Of a DNA stretch of 47,675 nt, positions 34,397-42,922 are shown one piece after another. The translations under genes and the position numbers were made by a program. The notes beneath the pieces were generated by a model, which saw nothing but the letters and a program-made list of their open reading frames with translations, searched no databases and had not been told where the DNA came from. Positions within the stretch are counted from its first letter, which is position 1. Each line of letters opens with the position of its first letter. Where the stretch lies: assembly GCA_902589825.1 (NCBI GenBank), contig CACIUL010000021.1, positions 1 to 47,675 on the forward strand, written 5' to 3'. This DNA is from an uncultured Verrucomicrobiota bacterium. GTDB lineage: Bacteria > Verrucomicrobiota > Verrucomicrobiia > Verrucomicrobiales > DEV007.

Positions 34397-35106
34397 TGGG
34401 TGTTCTTTGCGGAATTGATTCTTGTGTGCAGTCGCGAACTGGGAGTTGCCCCGAGATCAATTGCCCTCTGATAGTGCCGGCGGGCGAGTTCAACGGCGGG
34501 CGGTTTTTTTTCCATGTAACGAATGGCAAGGTTGTAATGTGCCTCGGCAAAGCCGGGATCGGCACTTACTGCCTCCTGTAGTTGTCTCTCGGCTGCCGTG
34601 GTCCAGCCTCTTTCCAGTGTGGCCACGGCCAGATAATTGTGGGCACGTGCATTCCTCGGGTTCTCGGCAACGACCCGGCTCAAGGCTGAGATTGCCCGGT
34701 AGCTGTCGCCGGAACGAAGGTAGGCAACGCCGAGAATGGTGCGTGCCTGATGCAGCGCGGGATTTGCCTGCAGTGCTTTTTCCAGGTGTTCACTGGCGAG
34801 CTTGTATTGCTTAAGCTCTAGGAAGGTGGCTCCCAGGTTGGCAAGGGTGGGGGCGTTTTCAGGATCAGACTTAAGGATTTCCAGATAGGCATCGCGCGCC
34901 TCAAGCAGGTTGCCTTTCAGGAACGCCTTGGCAGCGCGCTTGCCAATGGCACTGGTGAGCGGGGGCAGTGCGCCGATTTCTGAAGAGGGCGCTGAGCCGA
35001 TCCGTATAGGGAGCGGCTTCTCGCTGCCCTGGGCATCACAATCTTTTTGAATGCTTAAAACCAAGGTCAGCAAAAGGAAAAAGCTCCCAATGGTTAACTT
35101 ATCCAT
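34393..35106 (-). CDS. TPR-repeat exported protein
   Basis: 237 residues. Signal peptide MDKLTIGSFFLLLTLVLSIQKDCDA, then at least four tetratricopeptide repeats (AAKAFLKGNLLEARDAYLEIL, APTLANLGATFLELKQYKLA, LHQARTILGVAYLRSGDSYRA, RNARAHNYLAVATLERGW). Protein-protein interaction role, partner unknown. ATG 35106 is preferred to TTG 35145 because it begins the signal peptide. Divergent from lexA, coupled to the carboxypeptidase gene downstream. Confidence 0.85.
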   Translation of the reverse strand: MDKLTIGSFFLLLTLVLSIQKDCDAQGSEKPLPIRIGSAPSSEIGALPPLTSAIGKRAAKAFLKGNLLEARDAYLEILKSDPENAPTLANLGATFLELKQYKLASEHLEKALQANPALHQARTILGVAYLRSGDSYRAISALSRVVAENPRNARAHNYLAVATLERGWTTAAERQLQEAVSADPGFAEAHYNLAIRYMEKKPPAVELARRHYQRAIDLGATPSSRLHTRINSAKNTQ

Positions 35107-35162
35107 AATATCAACAAACCCTATCTTCAAAAAAGACTTGCACAATGGTCATTTTGCATAAC

Positions 35163-35176
35163 TGTTCTTTAGAACA
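35163..35176 (+). promoter_or_regulatory. LexA operator (Verrucomicrobia-type SOS box)
   Basis: TGTTC-TTTA-GAACA is a perfect match to the TGTTC-N4-GAACA motif reported for Verrucomicrobia LexA. It ends 8 bp before the lexA ATG (35185), and a further TGTTCT half-site follows at 35179-35184. It occupies the place of a Shine-Dalgarno, so the mRNA is probably leaderless or nearly so. Indicates autoregulation of lexA. Confidence 0.88.
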
Positions 35177-35184
35177 CTGTTCTT

Positions 35185-35802
35185 ATGCTTACAAATCGCC
35201 AACAGCAATTACTCGACTACCTTCGTGATTATCATTCCGAGACCGGGTTGATGCCCTCGACTCGGGAAATTCAGAATCACTTTGGCTTTGCCAGCCAAAC
35301 TGCAGCGGTCAGCCATCTCAGGGCCCTTGAGAAAAAGGGGGTGATCCAGCGCATTGCCGGGAAGGCGCGTGCCCTCGTGTTTCCTGAGGAACTGGAGAGG
35401 GAAGAGATTGTGGATGTTCCCATTTATGGCCACATTGCCGCGGGAATGGCTGCAGACGCCGAGCAGGAGCAGGAGGGCTGCCTTTCCATTGATATCAGTT
35501 CACTTGGAATTCCCCGCAATGCAAAGACCTTTGCTCTCAGGGTCCGCGGAGATTCCATGATTGATGCCCATATTGTTTCTGGGGATTGCGTGGTACTGGA
35601 ATTCAGGGAACCACGCAACGGGGATATTGTTGCTGCCCTGATTGATGGTGAGACCACCCTGAAGCGGTTTATTATCCAGGATGGGCAACCGTACCTGCAG
35701 GCAGAAAATGAGATGTATCCCGACTTAACACCTGCCCGTGAGTTGATTATTCAAGGTGTCATGGTTGCCCTGCTGCGACGTGGTGAGGGAAAGGTTGCCT
35801 GA
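35185..35802 (+). CDS. lexA: LexA repressor, SOS regulator
   Basis: Winged-helix N-terminal DNA-binding domain (MLTNRQQQLLDYLRDYHSETGLMPSTREI) and S24 protease C-terminal domain. The self-cleavage site A86-G87 (HIAAGMAA), catalytic S124 (RGDSMID) and K160 (GETTLKRF) are all intact, so it should be cleaved under RecA activation. Length 205 residues is normal. Autoregulated through the operator directly upstream. Divergent from the TPR gene. Confidence 0.96.
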   Translation: MLTNRQQQLLDYLRDYHSETGLMPSTREIQNHFGFASQTAAVSHLRALEKKGVIQRIAGKARALVFPEELEREEIVDVPIYGHIAAGMAADAEQEQEGCLSIDISSLGIPRNAKTFALRVRGDSMIDAHIVSGDCVVLEFREPRNGDIVAALIDGETTLKRFIIQDGQPYLQAENEMYPDLTPARELIIQGVMVALLRRGEGKVA

Positions 35803-35879
35803 AGGCAATCATCAAGCGGAGGGATACGTTTTCCAGAGGCACTCTGCGCTTTGCGCATGGACTTGATCCTTAATTGCCT
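35803..35879 (+). other. Nested inverted repeats after lexA
   Basis: AGGCAAT (35803-35809) pairs with ATTGCCT (35873-35879), and ATCAAG (35811-35816) pairs with CTTGAT (35862-35867). Inside are CAGAG-GCA-CTCTG (35834-35846) and CGC-TTT-GCG (35847-35855). The lexA stop region TTGCCTGAAGGCAA offers a competing hairpin. No U tract follows. It could be a structured 3' end or small RNA; function unknown. Confidence 0.4.
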
Positions 35880-35887
35880 GCCTTGGC

Positions 35888-35914
35888 AAAAAGTGCGTAT
35901 GCTCCCGTATGCAC
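35888..35914 (-). terminator. Rho-independent terminator of the rhomboid gene
   Basis: On the minus strand GTGCATA-CGGGAGCA-TACGCAC forms a 7-bp stem (one G-U) and is followed at once by TTTTT. It lies 36 bp past the rhomboid stop codon and reads in the right direction. Confidence 0.7.
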
Positions 35915-35949
35915 AAGCGAGCTTCCCATTGGTAATCACCAACCGGCCA

Positions 35950-36561
35950 TTACATCTTGATAGGGGCCTTTCTCGCCTTGCTGCCCTTGCTTCCAGTCAG
36001 AAGCCATCCAGCAATGATTCCCCCGGCAAACCCGAAGGCATGCCCGTGCCAGGATACACCGGTCTGATCACGCAGCAGGGTCAGAAGAATTCCGCCATAA
36101 AGGAAGCCGGCGATGAGTGCAATCACAGCCGAGCGCATGTCGCGGCTTAAAATGGCGCGCGTCAGGAGAAAACCAAGGTAACCGAAAATCAGGCTGCTTG
36201 ATCCTAGGTGTGTTTTTCCGGATGCGGCCAGAAACCAGATGGCGATTCCCGACACAAGTATTGCGGTCAAACTGACAAAAATAAACTGCTTGCGACCACT
36301 GAGGAGGGTGAGACCACCCAGTGCAAGGAAAGGGAGAGTGTTGCCGATCAGGTGGGCGTGGCTGACGTGCAGAAAAGGAGCAAAAAGAATGGCCAATAAA
36401 CTTTCCTTCTGGCCCGGGCGGATCCCGTGAACACTGGCATCCCAGTTGTCCATCAATTCGTCAATGGCCCAGATGCCCCAGAAAATAAGGACAATGATAA
36501 AAAGCAGGATTGCGTTATCGAAGAAAGCGTGACGTTTACGTTTGGCCATTGCCGACACCAT
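35950..36561 (-). CDS. Rhomboid-family intramembrane serine protease
   Basis: 203 residues with six hydrophobic helices. Rhomboid landmarks are HVSHAHLIGNTLPF (helix 2 His and Asn), the catalytic serine in HLGSSSLIFG (S122; the usual GxSG reads GSSS here) and the catalytic His in WHGHAFGFAGG (H174). Cleaves membrane proteins within the bilayer; substrate unknown. ATG 36549 (MAKRKRH) is an alternative start. Divergent from gluQ with about 32-44 bp between starts. Confidence 0.88.
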   Translation of the reverse strand: MVSAMAKRKRHAFFDNAILLFIIVLIFWGIWAIDELMDNWDASVHGIRPGQKESLLAILFAPFLHVSHAHLIGNTLPFLALGGLTLLSGRKQFIFVSLTAILVSGIAIWFLAASGKTHLGSSSLIFGYLGFLLTRAILSRDMRSAVIALIAGFLYGGILLTLLRDQTGVSWHGHAFGFAGGIIAGWLLTGSKGSKARKAPIKM

Positions 36562-36593
36562 GCTATGAAAGGGAGCGATCGGAAACCAGAAAA

Positions 36594-37427
36594 ATGACTG
36601 TCACCAGATTTGCCCCGAGTCCCACCGGCAGGTTGCATCTTGGTCATGCATACAGTGCGCTTTTTGCAGAGGCTGTGGCAAAAGAGCATGGCGGAAAATT
36701 TCTTCTGCGAATTGAGGATATTGATGTCACCCGCTGCAGGCCGGAGTTTGCACAGGGCATCATCGATGACCTTTCCTGGCTTGGCATCCAGTGGTCGGGT
36801 GAGGTAATGTTCCAGTCCGGTAGGGAGGATGCTTACTCGTCTTTTCTTGATCAACTCCACGCTCAGGGACTGCTTTATCCATGTTTCTGCACCCGGAAGG
36901 ATATCATGCGGGAGATTGCTGCTGCCGGCGGCGCACCACACGGGCATGGCGACATCCCATATCCCGGTATATGCAGAAGCCTGCCCGAGGAGGTACGGAT
37001 GGAAAGGTTGGCCAATGGTGAATTGCATGCCCTGAGGCTGGATAGTTCCAGGGCCCTTGAAAAAGCGGGTAAACTGCAGTGGAAAGACCTTGGTATTGGT
37101 GTTCAGCCTGTCTGCATGGAGAAACTTGGAGACGTGGTGCTTGCGCGTAAGGACATTGCAAACAGTTATCACCTCGCCGTGTGCGTGGATGATGCCACCC
37201 AGGGGGTGACATTGGTAACACGTGGTGAGGACCTACTTGAGTCCACTCATGTGCACCGGCTGCTGCAGCACCTGCTCGGCTTTCCTGTGCCGCAATGGCA
37301 TCATCATACCCTCCTCAGGGATGAGCAGGGGAGGCGTTTTGCGAAGCGTGAGGCAGGCTTGAGCTTGCGTGCAATCCGTGCTTCGGGCAAGGGGGCCGAT
37401 GAGGTAAGGCGTGACCTGGGGTTTTAA
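36594..37427 (+). CDS. gluQ: Glutamyl-Q tRNA(Asp) synthetase
   Basis: Truncated glutamyl-tRNA synthetase paralog that attaches glutamate to queuosine at position 34 of tRNA-Asp. RFAPSPTGRLHLGHA is the class I signature. LRIEDIDVTRC, the zinc ligands CFC and YPGIC, and RRFAKRE in place of KMSKR all follow the GluQRS pattern. There is no anticodon-binding domain (277 residues). Start ATG 36594 gives MTVTRFAPSPTG; the frame is open further upstream but overlaps the rhomboid gene. Confidence 0.93.
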   Translation: MTVTRFAPSPTGRLHLGHAYSALFAEAVAKEHGGKFLLRIEDIDVTRCRPEFAQGIIDDLSWLGIQWSGEVMFQSGREDAYSSFLDQLHAQGLLYPCFCTRKDIMREIAAAGGAPHGHGDIPYPGICRSLPEEVRMERLANGELHALRLDSSRALEKAGKLQWKDLGIGVQPVCMEKLGDVVLARKDIANSYHLAVCVDDATQGVTLVTRGEDLLESTHVHRLLQHLLGFPVPQWHHHTLLRDEQGRRFAKREAGLSLRAIRASGKGADEVRRDLGF

Positions 37428-37448
37428 CACAGGGTTGCCCTGCCTGTG
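37428..37448. terminator. Hairpin after gluQ
   Basis: CACAGG (37428-37433) and CCTGTG (37443-37448) flank a smaller CAGGG-TTG-CCCTG hairpin immediately after the gluQ stop. No U tract. The rest of the 135-bp gap before the cyclophilin gene shows nothing clear. Confidence 0.3.
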
Positions 37449-37562
37449 CAATATCCTGCTGCGGTGTATGCAGGGAATGGTGGATTTTTCTTTCCGTGAT
37501 CGAGAGCTTTTCTTTGCCAAAGCGGCGATCATCGCTAGGATCACCCTTGCCGATATCCTGCT

Positions 37563-38063
37563 ATGAGCGAAGACATTAAGATTACTATAAAGACTGACAA
37601 GGGAAACATTGATATCACGGTTTACGCCGGGGATACTCCCGTGACTGCCGCGAGTTTCCTCAACCTTGCCTCACGGGGCTTTTATGACGGCATTACCTTT
37701 CACCGGGTGATACCCAATTTCATGATCCAGGGCGGAGACCCTACCGGCACGGGTAGTGGTGGGCCCGGTTACAAGTTTGAAGACGAGTGCCTGGCTAGCC
37801 TTAAGCATGACCGCCCAGGGATTCTCTCGATGGCCAATGCCGGTCCGGGTACCAACGGCAGCCAGTTTTTCATTACCCACGTTCCTTGCCCGCACCTTGA
37901 TGGAATGCATACCGTCTTCGGGCACGTTACAGTCGGGCAGGACGTGGTGGATTCCATTGAGGGGGGAGACAGCATTACGGGCATTGAGATTCATGACTCC
38001 ACGGAGGCTCTGTTTGATACACAATCCGGACGTATCGAGGAGTGGAACCAGAAACTTGATTAA
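37563..38063 (+). CDS. Peptidyl-prolyl cis-trans isomerase, cyclophilin type
   Basis: Cytosolic cyclophilin (166 residues, no signal peptide). Active-site segments are [42 protein letters not shown] and [12 protein letters not shown], covering the conserved Arg, Phe and Gln residues. Catalyses proline isomerisation during folding. It is followed 9 bp later by the frameshifted Rieske gene in the same direction. Confidence 0.95.
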   Translation: MSEDIKITIKTDKGNIDITVYAGDTPVTAASFLNLASRGFYDGITFHRVIPNFMIQGGDPTGTGSGGPGYKFEDECLASLKHDRPGILSMANAGPGTNGSQFFITHVPCPHLDGMHTVFGHVTVGQDVVDSIEGGDSITGIEIHDSTEALFDTQSGRIEEWNQKLD

Positions 38064-38072
38064 CAAGAGACG

Positions 38073-38395
38073 GTGGCTGGTAAAAGGCATGTTGTCTGCA
38101 GGGCTGATGACCTTGCTGATGGGAAGGGTGAGAGTTTCATCGTGGAAGGCCACCGGGTTGCGGTTTTCAGGATCGATGGCGAGTTTTTGCCCTTGAGGAC
38201 CGTTGCAGTCATGCCAATGCTCCACTGGCTGGGGGCTATGTACACGCGCGAGAAAAGTGTGTCATCTGCCCGTGGCATGGTGCGGAGTTTGACTTGCGGA
38301 CTGGCGGGGTGATGGCTCCCCCTGCCTGTGAGGATATTCAGGCCTATCCGGTTATCCGGGATGGGGATGAATTATCCATTGATCTTTCGGTCTGA
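38073..38395 (+). pseudogene. Rieske-type [2Fe-2S] protein, frameshifted at a T5 run
   Basis: From GTG 38073 the frame encodes AGKRHVVCRADDLADGKGE and continues to FRIDGEF, the usual start of a small Rieske ferredoxin. It then runs out of frame and stops at 38312. The other frame supplies the rest: ALEDRCSHANAPLAGGYV, then CVICPWHGAEFDLRTGG (ligands C-x-H and C-x2-H) and ends at TGA 38393-38395. One extra T in the run 38184-38188 would join the two halves as DGEFFALEDRCSH, exactly the family pattern. About 107 residues if repaired. Either a sequencing error or a recent inactivation. Confidence 0.85.
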
Positions 38396-38434
38396 AGTTC
38401 GGGCTTGGTTGCCTGCAGGATCAAGGGGGGAAGG

Positions 38435-39670
38435 CTATGCCTTTTCGGATTTTGGCAGGAAATGTTTCAGCGTGGTTCCCTGTACGGCTATACTGAAGAT
38501 TACCACGAGGTAAGTTGCCATGAGGATCAGGTCACGGCTTTCTCCCTTTGGCAATGAGAGTGCCAGTGCCACTGAAATGCCTCCACGCAAGCCTCCCCAG
38601 GTCAGGGCACGGATCACCCCGGGAGAAAAGTCCCGTGTGCGCTTCAGGAGCATGACCGGCAGGCTCACGGCTGTCAGGCGGACGGCAAGGGTCAGCGGAA
38701 TGGCCAGCAACCCGAAGAGAAGATAATCGCCCTGGAAATCGAGTATCAGGACCTCAAGTCCGATCAGCAGGAAGAGCATGGCATTGAGGACCTCATCAAT
38801 GAGCTCCCAGAAAGTGTCGAGGTGTTTTTCGGTTTTTCCCGACATTGCCAGGTTGCGGGCCTGGTTGCCTATAATCAAGCCGGCAACGACCATTGCCAGC
38901 GGGCCTGAGACGTGCAAACGGTTGGCCAGTGCGTAGCCTCCTGTTACAAGGGCGAGTGTGATGAGAATCTCGACCTGGTAGTTGTCTATTTTCTTGAGCA
39001 TGGAGAAGCCAATCAACCCTAGGGCAAATCCCAGGAGTAGCCCGCCAAGGATTTCCTTGGCAAAGAGCGTTGAAATATTGCCGATGGTGGGCTGCATCTC
39101 GCCGGTTGCAACGGCAAGGAGGGAGAGGAAGACAACCACGCCAACTCCGTCGTTAAAAAGCGACTCACCGGTAATTTTTGTCTCCAGTGACTTTGGGGCA
39201 CCGGCTTTCTTAAGGATTCCGAGGACAGCAACAGGATCGGTGGGTGATATCAGCGCGCCAAAGAGCAGGCAATAAATGTATTGGGGATTCATTCCCATGG
39301 CCTTGAGCAGCAGCCAGGAGAGGCTGCCGGTGACAAAGGTCGAGAAGACAACGCCAACAGTGGCAAGGATGGCAATAATCCTTTTTTGGCTGGCCAGGTC
39401 CCCTAGGTTGACATGGAGGGCCCCCGCAAAAAGCAGGTAACTGAGCATGATGCCAAGCAGCGCTTCATTGAATTCAATGCCGGCTACAAAAAGGGTGGCA
39501 CTTTCCGTGATGGCCGGGCTGAATTTTCCGGCTGCAATGACCAGCAGGGAAAAGAGCAGGCCAAGCAGCATCAGGCCAATGGTTGTCGGCAGCTTGATGA
39601 AGCGGAAATTGACGTATCCGAAAACTGCGGCCAGCGTCAGGAGTATGGCAATAACATCAAAGGCAGGCAT
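38435..39670 (-). CDS. Na+/H+ antiporter, CPA1 (NhaP-like) family
   Basis: Polytopic transporter (411 residues, about twelve helices) that exchanges protons for sodium or potassium. Family features are ALISPTDPVAVLGIL, the ion-binding GESLFNDGVGVVVFL, and GPLAMVVAGLIIGNQ. It lacks a large C-terminal cytoplasmic domain. ATG 39670 (MPAFDVIAI) is preferred over GTG 39730. Divergent from the kinase gene. Confidence 0.9.
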   Translation of the reverse strand: MPAFDVIAILLTLAAVFGYVNFRFIKLPTTIGLMLLGLLFSLLVIAAGKFSPAITESATLFVAGIEFNEALLGIMLSYLLFAGALHVNLGDLASQKRIIAILATVGVVFSTFVTGSLSWLLLKAMGMNPQYIYCLLFGALISPTDPVAVLGILKKAGAPKSLETKITGESLFNDGVGVVVFLSLLAVATGEMQPTIGNISTLFAKEILGGLLLGFALGLIGFSMLKKIDNYQVEILITLALVTGGYALANRLHVSGPLAMVVAGLIIGNQARNLAMSGKTEKHLDTFWELIDEVLNAMLFLLIGLEVLILDFQGDYLLFGLLAIPLTLAVRLTAVSLPVMLLKRTRDFSPGVIRALTWGGLRGGISVALALSLPKGESRDLILMATYLVVIFSIAVQGTTLKHFLPKSEKA

Positions 39671-39790
39671 AAAAACATAAAAAAAGCCAAATTCAGGCTT
39701 AAAGCAAGATTCCCGGTGGTCAAGTGGCACGGCAGGGTGTTAAGGTGCGCCCGCCTTTGATCATTGAATGAAGCTATCAGCTATAAACCG

Positions 39791-42403
39791 ATGAGTGAAC
39801 GTTACCAGATTAAGGAAAAAATCGGCCAGGGTGGACTGGGTGCAGTTTATCGTGCTGTTGACTCGCAGTTAAAGCGTGAGGTTGCCCTGAAGCGGCTCTT
39901 GCCTCCCGAGGACAGCGAGGCTTCCCTGATGGACAGCGATGCTGCCGAGCAGTTGCTCAAGGAGGCGACCACGCTTTCGGCTTTGCAGCACCCGAACATC
40001 GTGACGGTTTATGACGTTGGAAAGGATGCACAGGGAGCTTTTGTCGTGATGGAGTTTCTCAAGGGCGAAACTTTCGACAAGACTGTCGAGAGAGGGGCAT
40101 TAACGGAGAAGGATTTCCGTAATGTGGTGCTGCAGACGATGGAGGCACTTTCTGCTGCCCATCATGCAGGCGTTGTGCACCGTGATTTAAAGCCCAGTAA
40201 CCTCATGGTTAACTGGCTACCCAGTGGCAAGTTCCAGATCAAGATCCTGGATTTCGGCCTGGCCAAGTTCAGCAGGCAGCCTGCTGCCCAGACCATAGAC
40301 CAGGGGGACGCCATTCTCGGCTCGATTTATTTCATGGCACCTGAGCAGTTTGAACGCGCTCCGCTGGACGCGCGCACAGACATTTATTCCATTGGTGCAC
40401 TCTATCATTACTGCCTGACGGGAAAGTATCCCTTTGATGGGGAAAGTGCGCCCCAGGTCATGGCTGCCCATCTGCAGAACAGGGTGACCCCGCTGGCCAA
40501 GTTGCGCCCGGATCTTCCGGAATGGATGAGTGACTGGGTCATGTGGCTCATCAGCCTGTCCCCGTCCGATCGTCCTACCAGTGCACAGGATGCGCTGGAT
40601 CGTTTTCAGGCAGGGCAGCCGGCTATGGCAGGTGCTCCTGCGCAGCTTGCCCCTCCTAATCTCAACCTGAACCCGTCTGGTGCGCCGGCAGTGGTGAGTC
40701 CGGTGCTGGCCGATGCCCCCGCTCAGGCTGCTCTTCCCAAGCCCTTGCCGGTTGCCGGCGGGGCACAAACAACCCCCTTAAGCAATATGCCCAGTGGGGA
40801 AATTCCAAAGGCGCAACTTACCACTCCCCTTGCCGGCGAGGGGGAGGGGATGGCTCCTGCGCAACCGGGTTCCCGACGGTTGCCGCTGCCGATGTGGGCC
40901 ATGATTGCGATCCCGGTGGCGTTGGCTGCTCTGGTTTTTGTCATCTGGCACGCGAATTCGAAAAATGAGAAGGAGGAGAAACTTGTAAAACGTATTATGG
41001 AACTGAATCAGGCTGAAAGGCCGAGTGGAACCGCGGAGGACGTTACCTTGTTTATTGAGTTTATCCAATTGCAGGAGGGAAAGATTAATGATATTGCTTC
41101 GGTTCGCCAACCAGACCCTGAGGAATTGGAAATAAAGGAAAGGGCTGAAAATAACGTGGTTGCCGCATTGACCACCCTGCAAAAGCTGGAGGGGACCGGG
41201 GTGGACCGGGCGATCGTTGGCAGGTTGCCAAAGGTGTCGCCGATGATTCGAGAGGGCCTGATCAGTATCATTGCGGCACGCGGCAACGTTTCAGCAGTAC
41301 CAACACTGGTTAACTACATCAATGACAAGGACAGGGATGTGAGTGATATCGCCATTTATGCCTTGGGGGAACTGGGTAACCGTGACAATGTGACGATGTT
41401 AATCACTGCCCTCGAGGATCCTGCATCCCAGGAGATCCGCAATGCCCTGGTGAGTGCGATCATCCGGATTTCACGCAAGATTGCAGATGTGGAAAAGCGA
41501 AGCATTGCCGTTCGTGATGCTTTGAAGGGGGCTTCCTCGTCGGGTGATCTGCGAATGAGTCTGCTTTTTATCCTGGGGCACCTTGGAGGTGAGGGGGCAT
41601 GGAAGGAATTGAAAAAGGTTCTTGTGGGAAGTAACGCTGCCGCCCGGAAGGAGGCCTTAAGGGGACTGGGTTCCTGGCCGGACGGCAAGCCTGCTGAGAC
41701 GATTTACCGGATTGCGCGCAACCAGGATGAAGACAAGGTCATGCAGGCCCTTGCCCTGCGCACGTATACTTTTCTTCTGGGCAACACCTCGGAGCTTCCT
41801 GATGAGAAGAAAGTGGAGCGCATCGGCGAGTTATTAGCCACTGAGGGAGGTCGCCCTGGTGACAAGATTGACCTGCTCGGAGTGCTTGCCACGCTGGCCT
41901 CTTCGGAGGCACTGGAGTTGGCTGATTCCTTTAGCGGGAATGCCTCGTTTGCCAATGACGGCAAGAGAGCATCCAAGGACATTGCCGCAAGCCTTTCGAA
42001 GGTGGTTGAAGCAAATGGTGGTGATGTTTCCCTGGATGCAGCCAGGGCATTGGTTTTCGGGGAGGGGGGCTTTGAGTATGAGGAGAGTGCCGGTGCCATC
42101 ATTCGCTGGTCAAATCCAGGTTATTACGCCGCTTGGCCGGTGAAATTCAGCACTCCCGGAAAATATGACATCCTGGTCAATGCCGCAACCCCAGAGGGAG
42201 GAGGAGGCGCCTTTGAAGTGAAGCTTGCGGGCAGGGTCAACCCGGTCAAGACCGGTGCTGGTGACAAGTTTGAGGAGGTTCCGGCAGGAAGCGTGGATAT
42301 CCAGGAGGCAGGGACCTACCGGCTGGTGGTTATCGGGGTCAAAATCGATGTTCCGGGTAACGAACTGATGCAGTTGCGCGGGGTTACCCTGAAAGCGCAG
42401 TGA
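39791..42403 (+). CDS. Membrane-anchored Ser/Thr protein kinase with HEAT-type repeats
   Basis: 870 residues. The Hanks-type kinase domain (about 5-270) has IGQGGLGAVYRAV, the ATP Lys in REVALKRLL, HRDLKPSN, DFG and the MAPEQ activation end, all intact. A Pro/Ala-rich linker leads to one membrane helix (MWAMIAIPVALAALVFVIWHA). Outside are a helical region with HEAT-like repeats (NVSAVPTLVNYINDKDRDVSDIAIYALGELGN and following) and a C-terminal beta domain resembling carbohydrate-binding modules (PGYYAAWPVKFSTPGKYDILVNAAT). Probably senses an envelope signal. TTG 39764 is an alternative start. Confidence 0.9.
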   Translation: MSERYQIKEKIGQGGLGAVYRAVDSQLKREVALKRLLPPEDSEASLMDSDAAEQLLKEATTLSALQHPNIVTVYDVGKDAQGAFVVMEFLKGETFDKTVERGALTEKDFRNVVLQTMEALSAAHHAGVVHRDLKPSNLMVNWLPSGKFQIKILDFGLAKFSRQPAAQTIDQGDAILGSIYFMAPEQFERAPLDARTDIYSIGALYHYCLTGKYPFDGESAPQVMAAHLQNRVTPLAKLRPDLPEWMSDWVMWLISLSPSDRPTSAQDALDRFQAGQPAMAGAPAQLAPPNLNLNPSGAPAVVSPVLADAPAQAALPKPLPVAGGAQTTPLSNMPSGEIPKAQLTTPLAGEGEGMAPAQPGSRRLPLPMWAMIAIPVALAALVFVIWHANSKNEKEEKLVKRIMELNQAERPSGTAEDVTLFIEFIQLQEGKINDIASVRQPDPEELEIKERAENNVVAALTTLQKLEGTGVDRAIVGRLPKVSPMIREGLISIIAARGNVSAVPTLVNYINDKDRDVSDIAIYALGELGNRDNVTMLITALEDPASQEIRNALVSAIIRISRKIADVEKRSIAVRDALKGASSSGDLRMSLLFILGHLGGEGAWKELKKVLVGSNAAARKEALRGLGSWPDGKPAETIYRIARNQDEDKVMQALALRTYTFLLGNTSELPDEKKVERIGELLATEGGRPGDKIDLLGVLATLASSEALELADSFSGNASFANDGKRASKDIAASLSKVVEANGGDVSLDAARALVFGEGGFEYEESAGAIIRWSNPGYYAAWPVKFSTPGKYDILVNAATPEGGGGAFEVKLAGRVNPVKTGAGDKFEEVPAGSVDIQEAGTYRLVVIGVKIDVPGNELMQLRGVTLKAQ

Positions 42404-42416
42404 CCTTTTTCCCTAA

Positions 42417-42854
42417 TCAACGCCTTTCGCGTTCCCAGGAGGAGACACTGCCGTTACGGAACTCAACAACTGCCGAAGTGTAGGGCACGTGCTCGATGGT
42501 CGGGCCGAACGCGTAAAAGGGGCCGTAATATCCATGATGGTGTCCATGGCTAAAGCCGATGTGGACGTCCTGGTGCACGACAGACATATGTCTGGTATAT
42601 CTCCATTTCTCGAAATTAATGCCGTCACGTGTGATTTCCTTGATGCCGCTTGGTCGTCCCCATGACAGGTAGACAGCGTCCTTGCTCATCCCTTCCAGGA
42701 GTTTGCCTTGTCCCACTGCCTGCTTTTGTGGTCCGGACAGGGCGGAATACATGGCGGGGTTACGGTCGATCCTGTCCTGGAGTGTTTGTGTGCAGTTGCA
42801 CAGCAGCAGGCAGGAGGCCATGCAGATCAATAAATGCAGAAAGGAAATTTTCAT
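42417..42854 (-). CDS. Small lipoprotein with SmpA/OmlA-like motif
   Basis: 145 residues. Signal peptide MKISFLHLLICMASCLLL with a likely lipobox before the Cys of LLCNC. The segment LLEGMSKDAVYLSWGRPSG resembles the repeat of BamE/SmpA-type lipoproteins (GM-x-x-x-x-V-x-x-x-x-G-x-P). A His/Tyr-rich patch follows (FSHGHHHGYYGPFYAFGP), perhaps metal binding. ATG 42854 is chosen over a longer frame to 42923 that would overlap moaA. Function unknown. Confidence 0.75.
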   Translation of the reverse strand: MKISFLHLLICMASCLLLCNCTQTLQDRIDRNPAMYSALSGPQKQAVGQGKLLEGMSKDAVYLSWGRPSGIKEITRDGINFEKWRYTRHMSVVHQDVHIGFSHGHHHGYYGPFYAFGPTIEHVPYTSAVVEFRNGSVSSWERERR

Positions 42855-42922
42855 GGTGGCGAAAACCGCTAAATCAGTCCAACTATACCCGAACACGGGC
42901 CGGTTCACAACCTTCCTGAACA

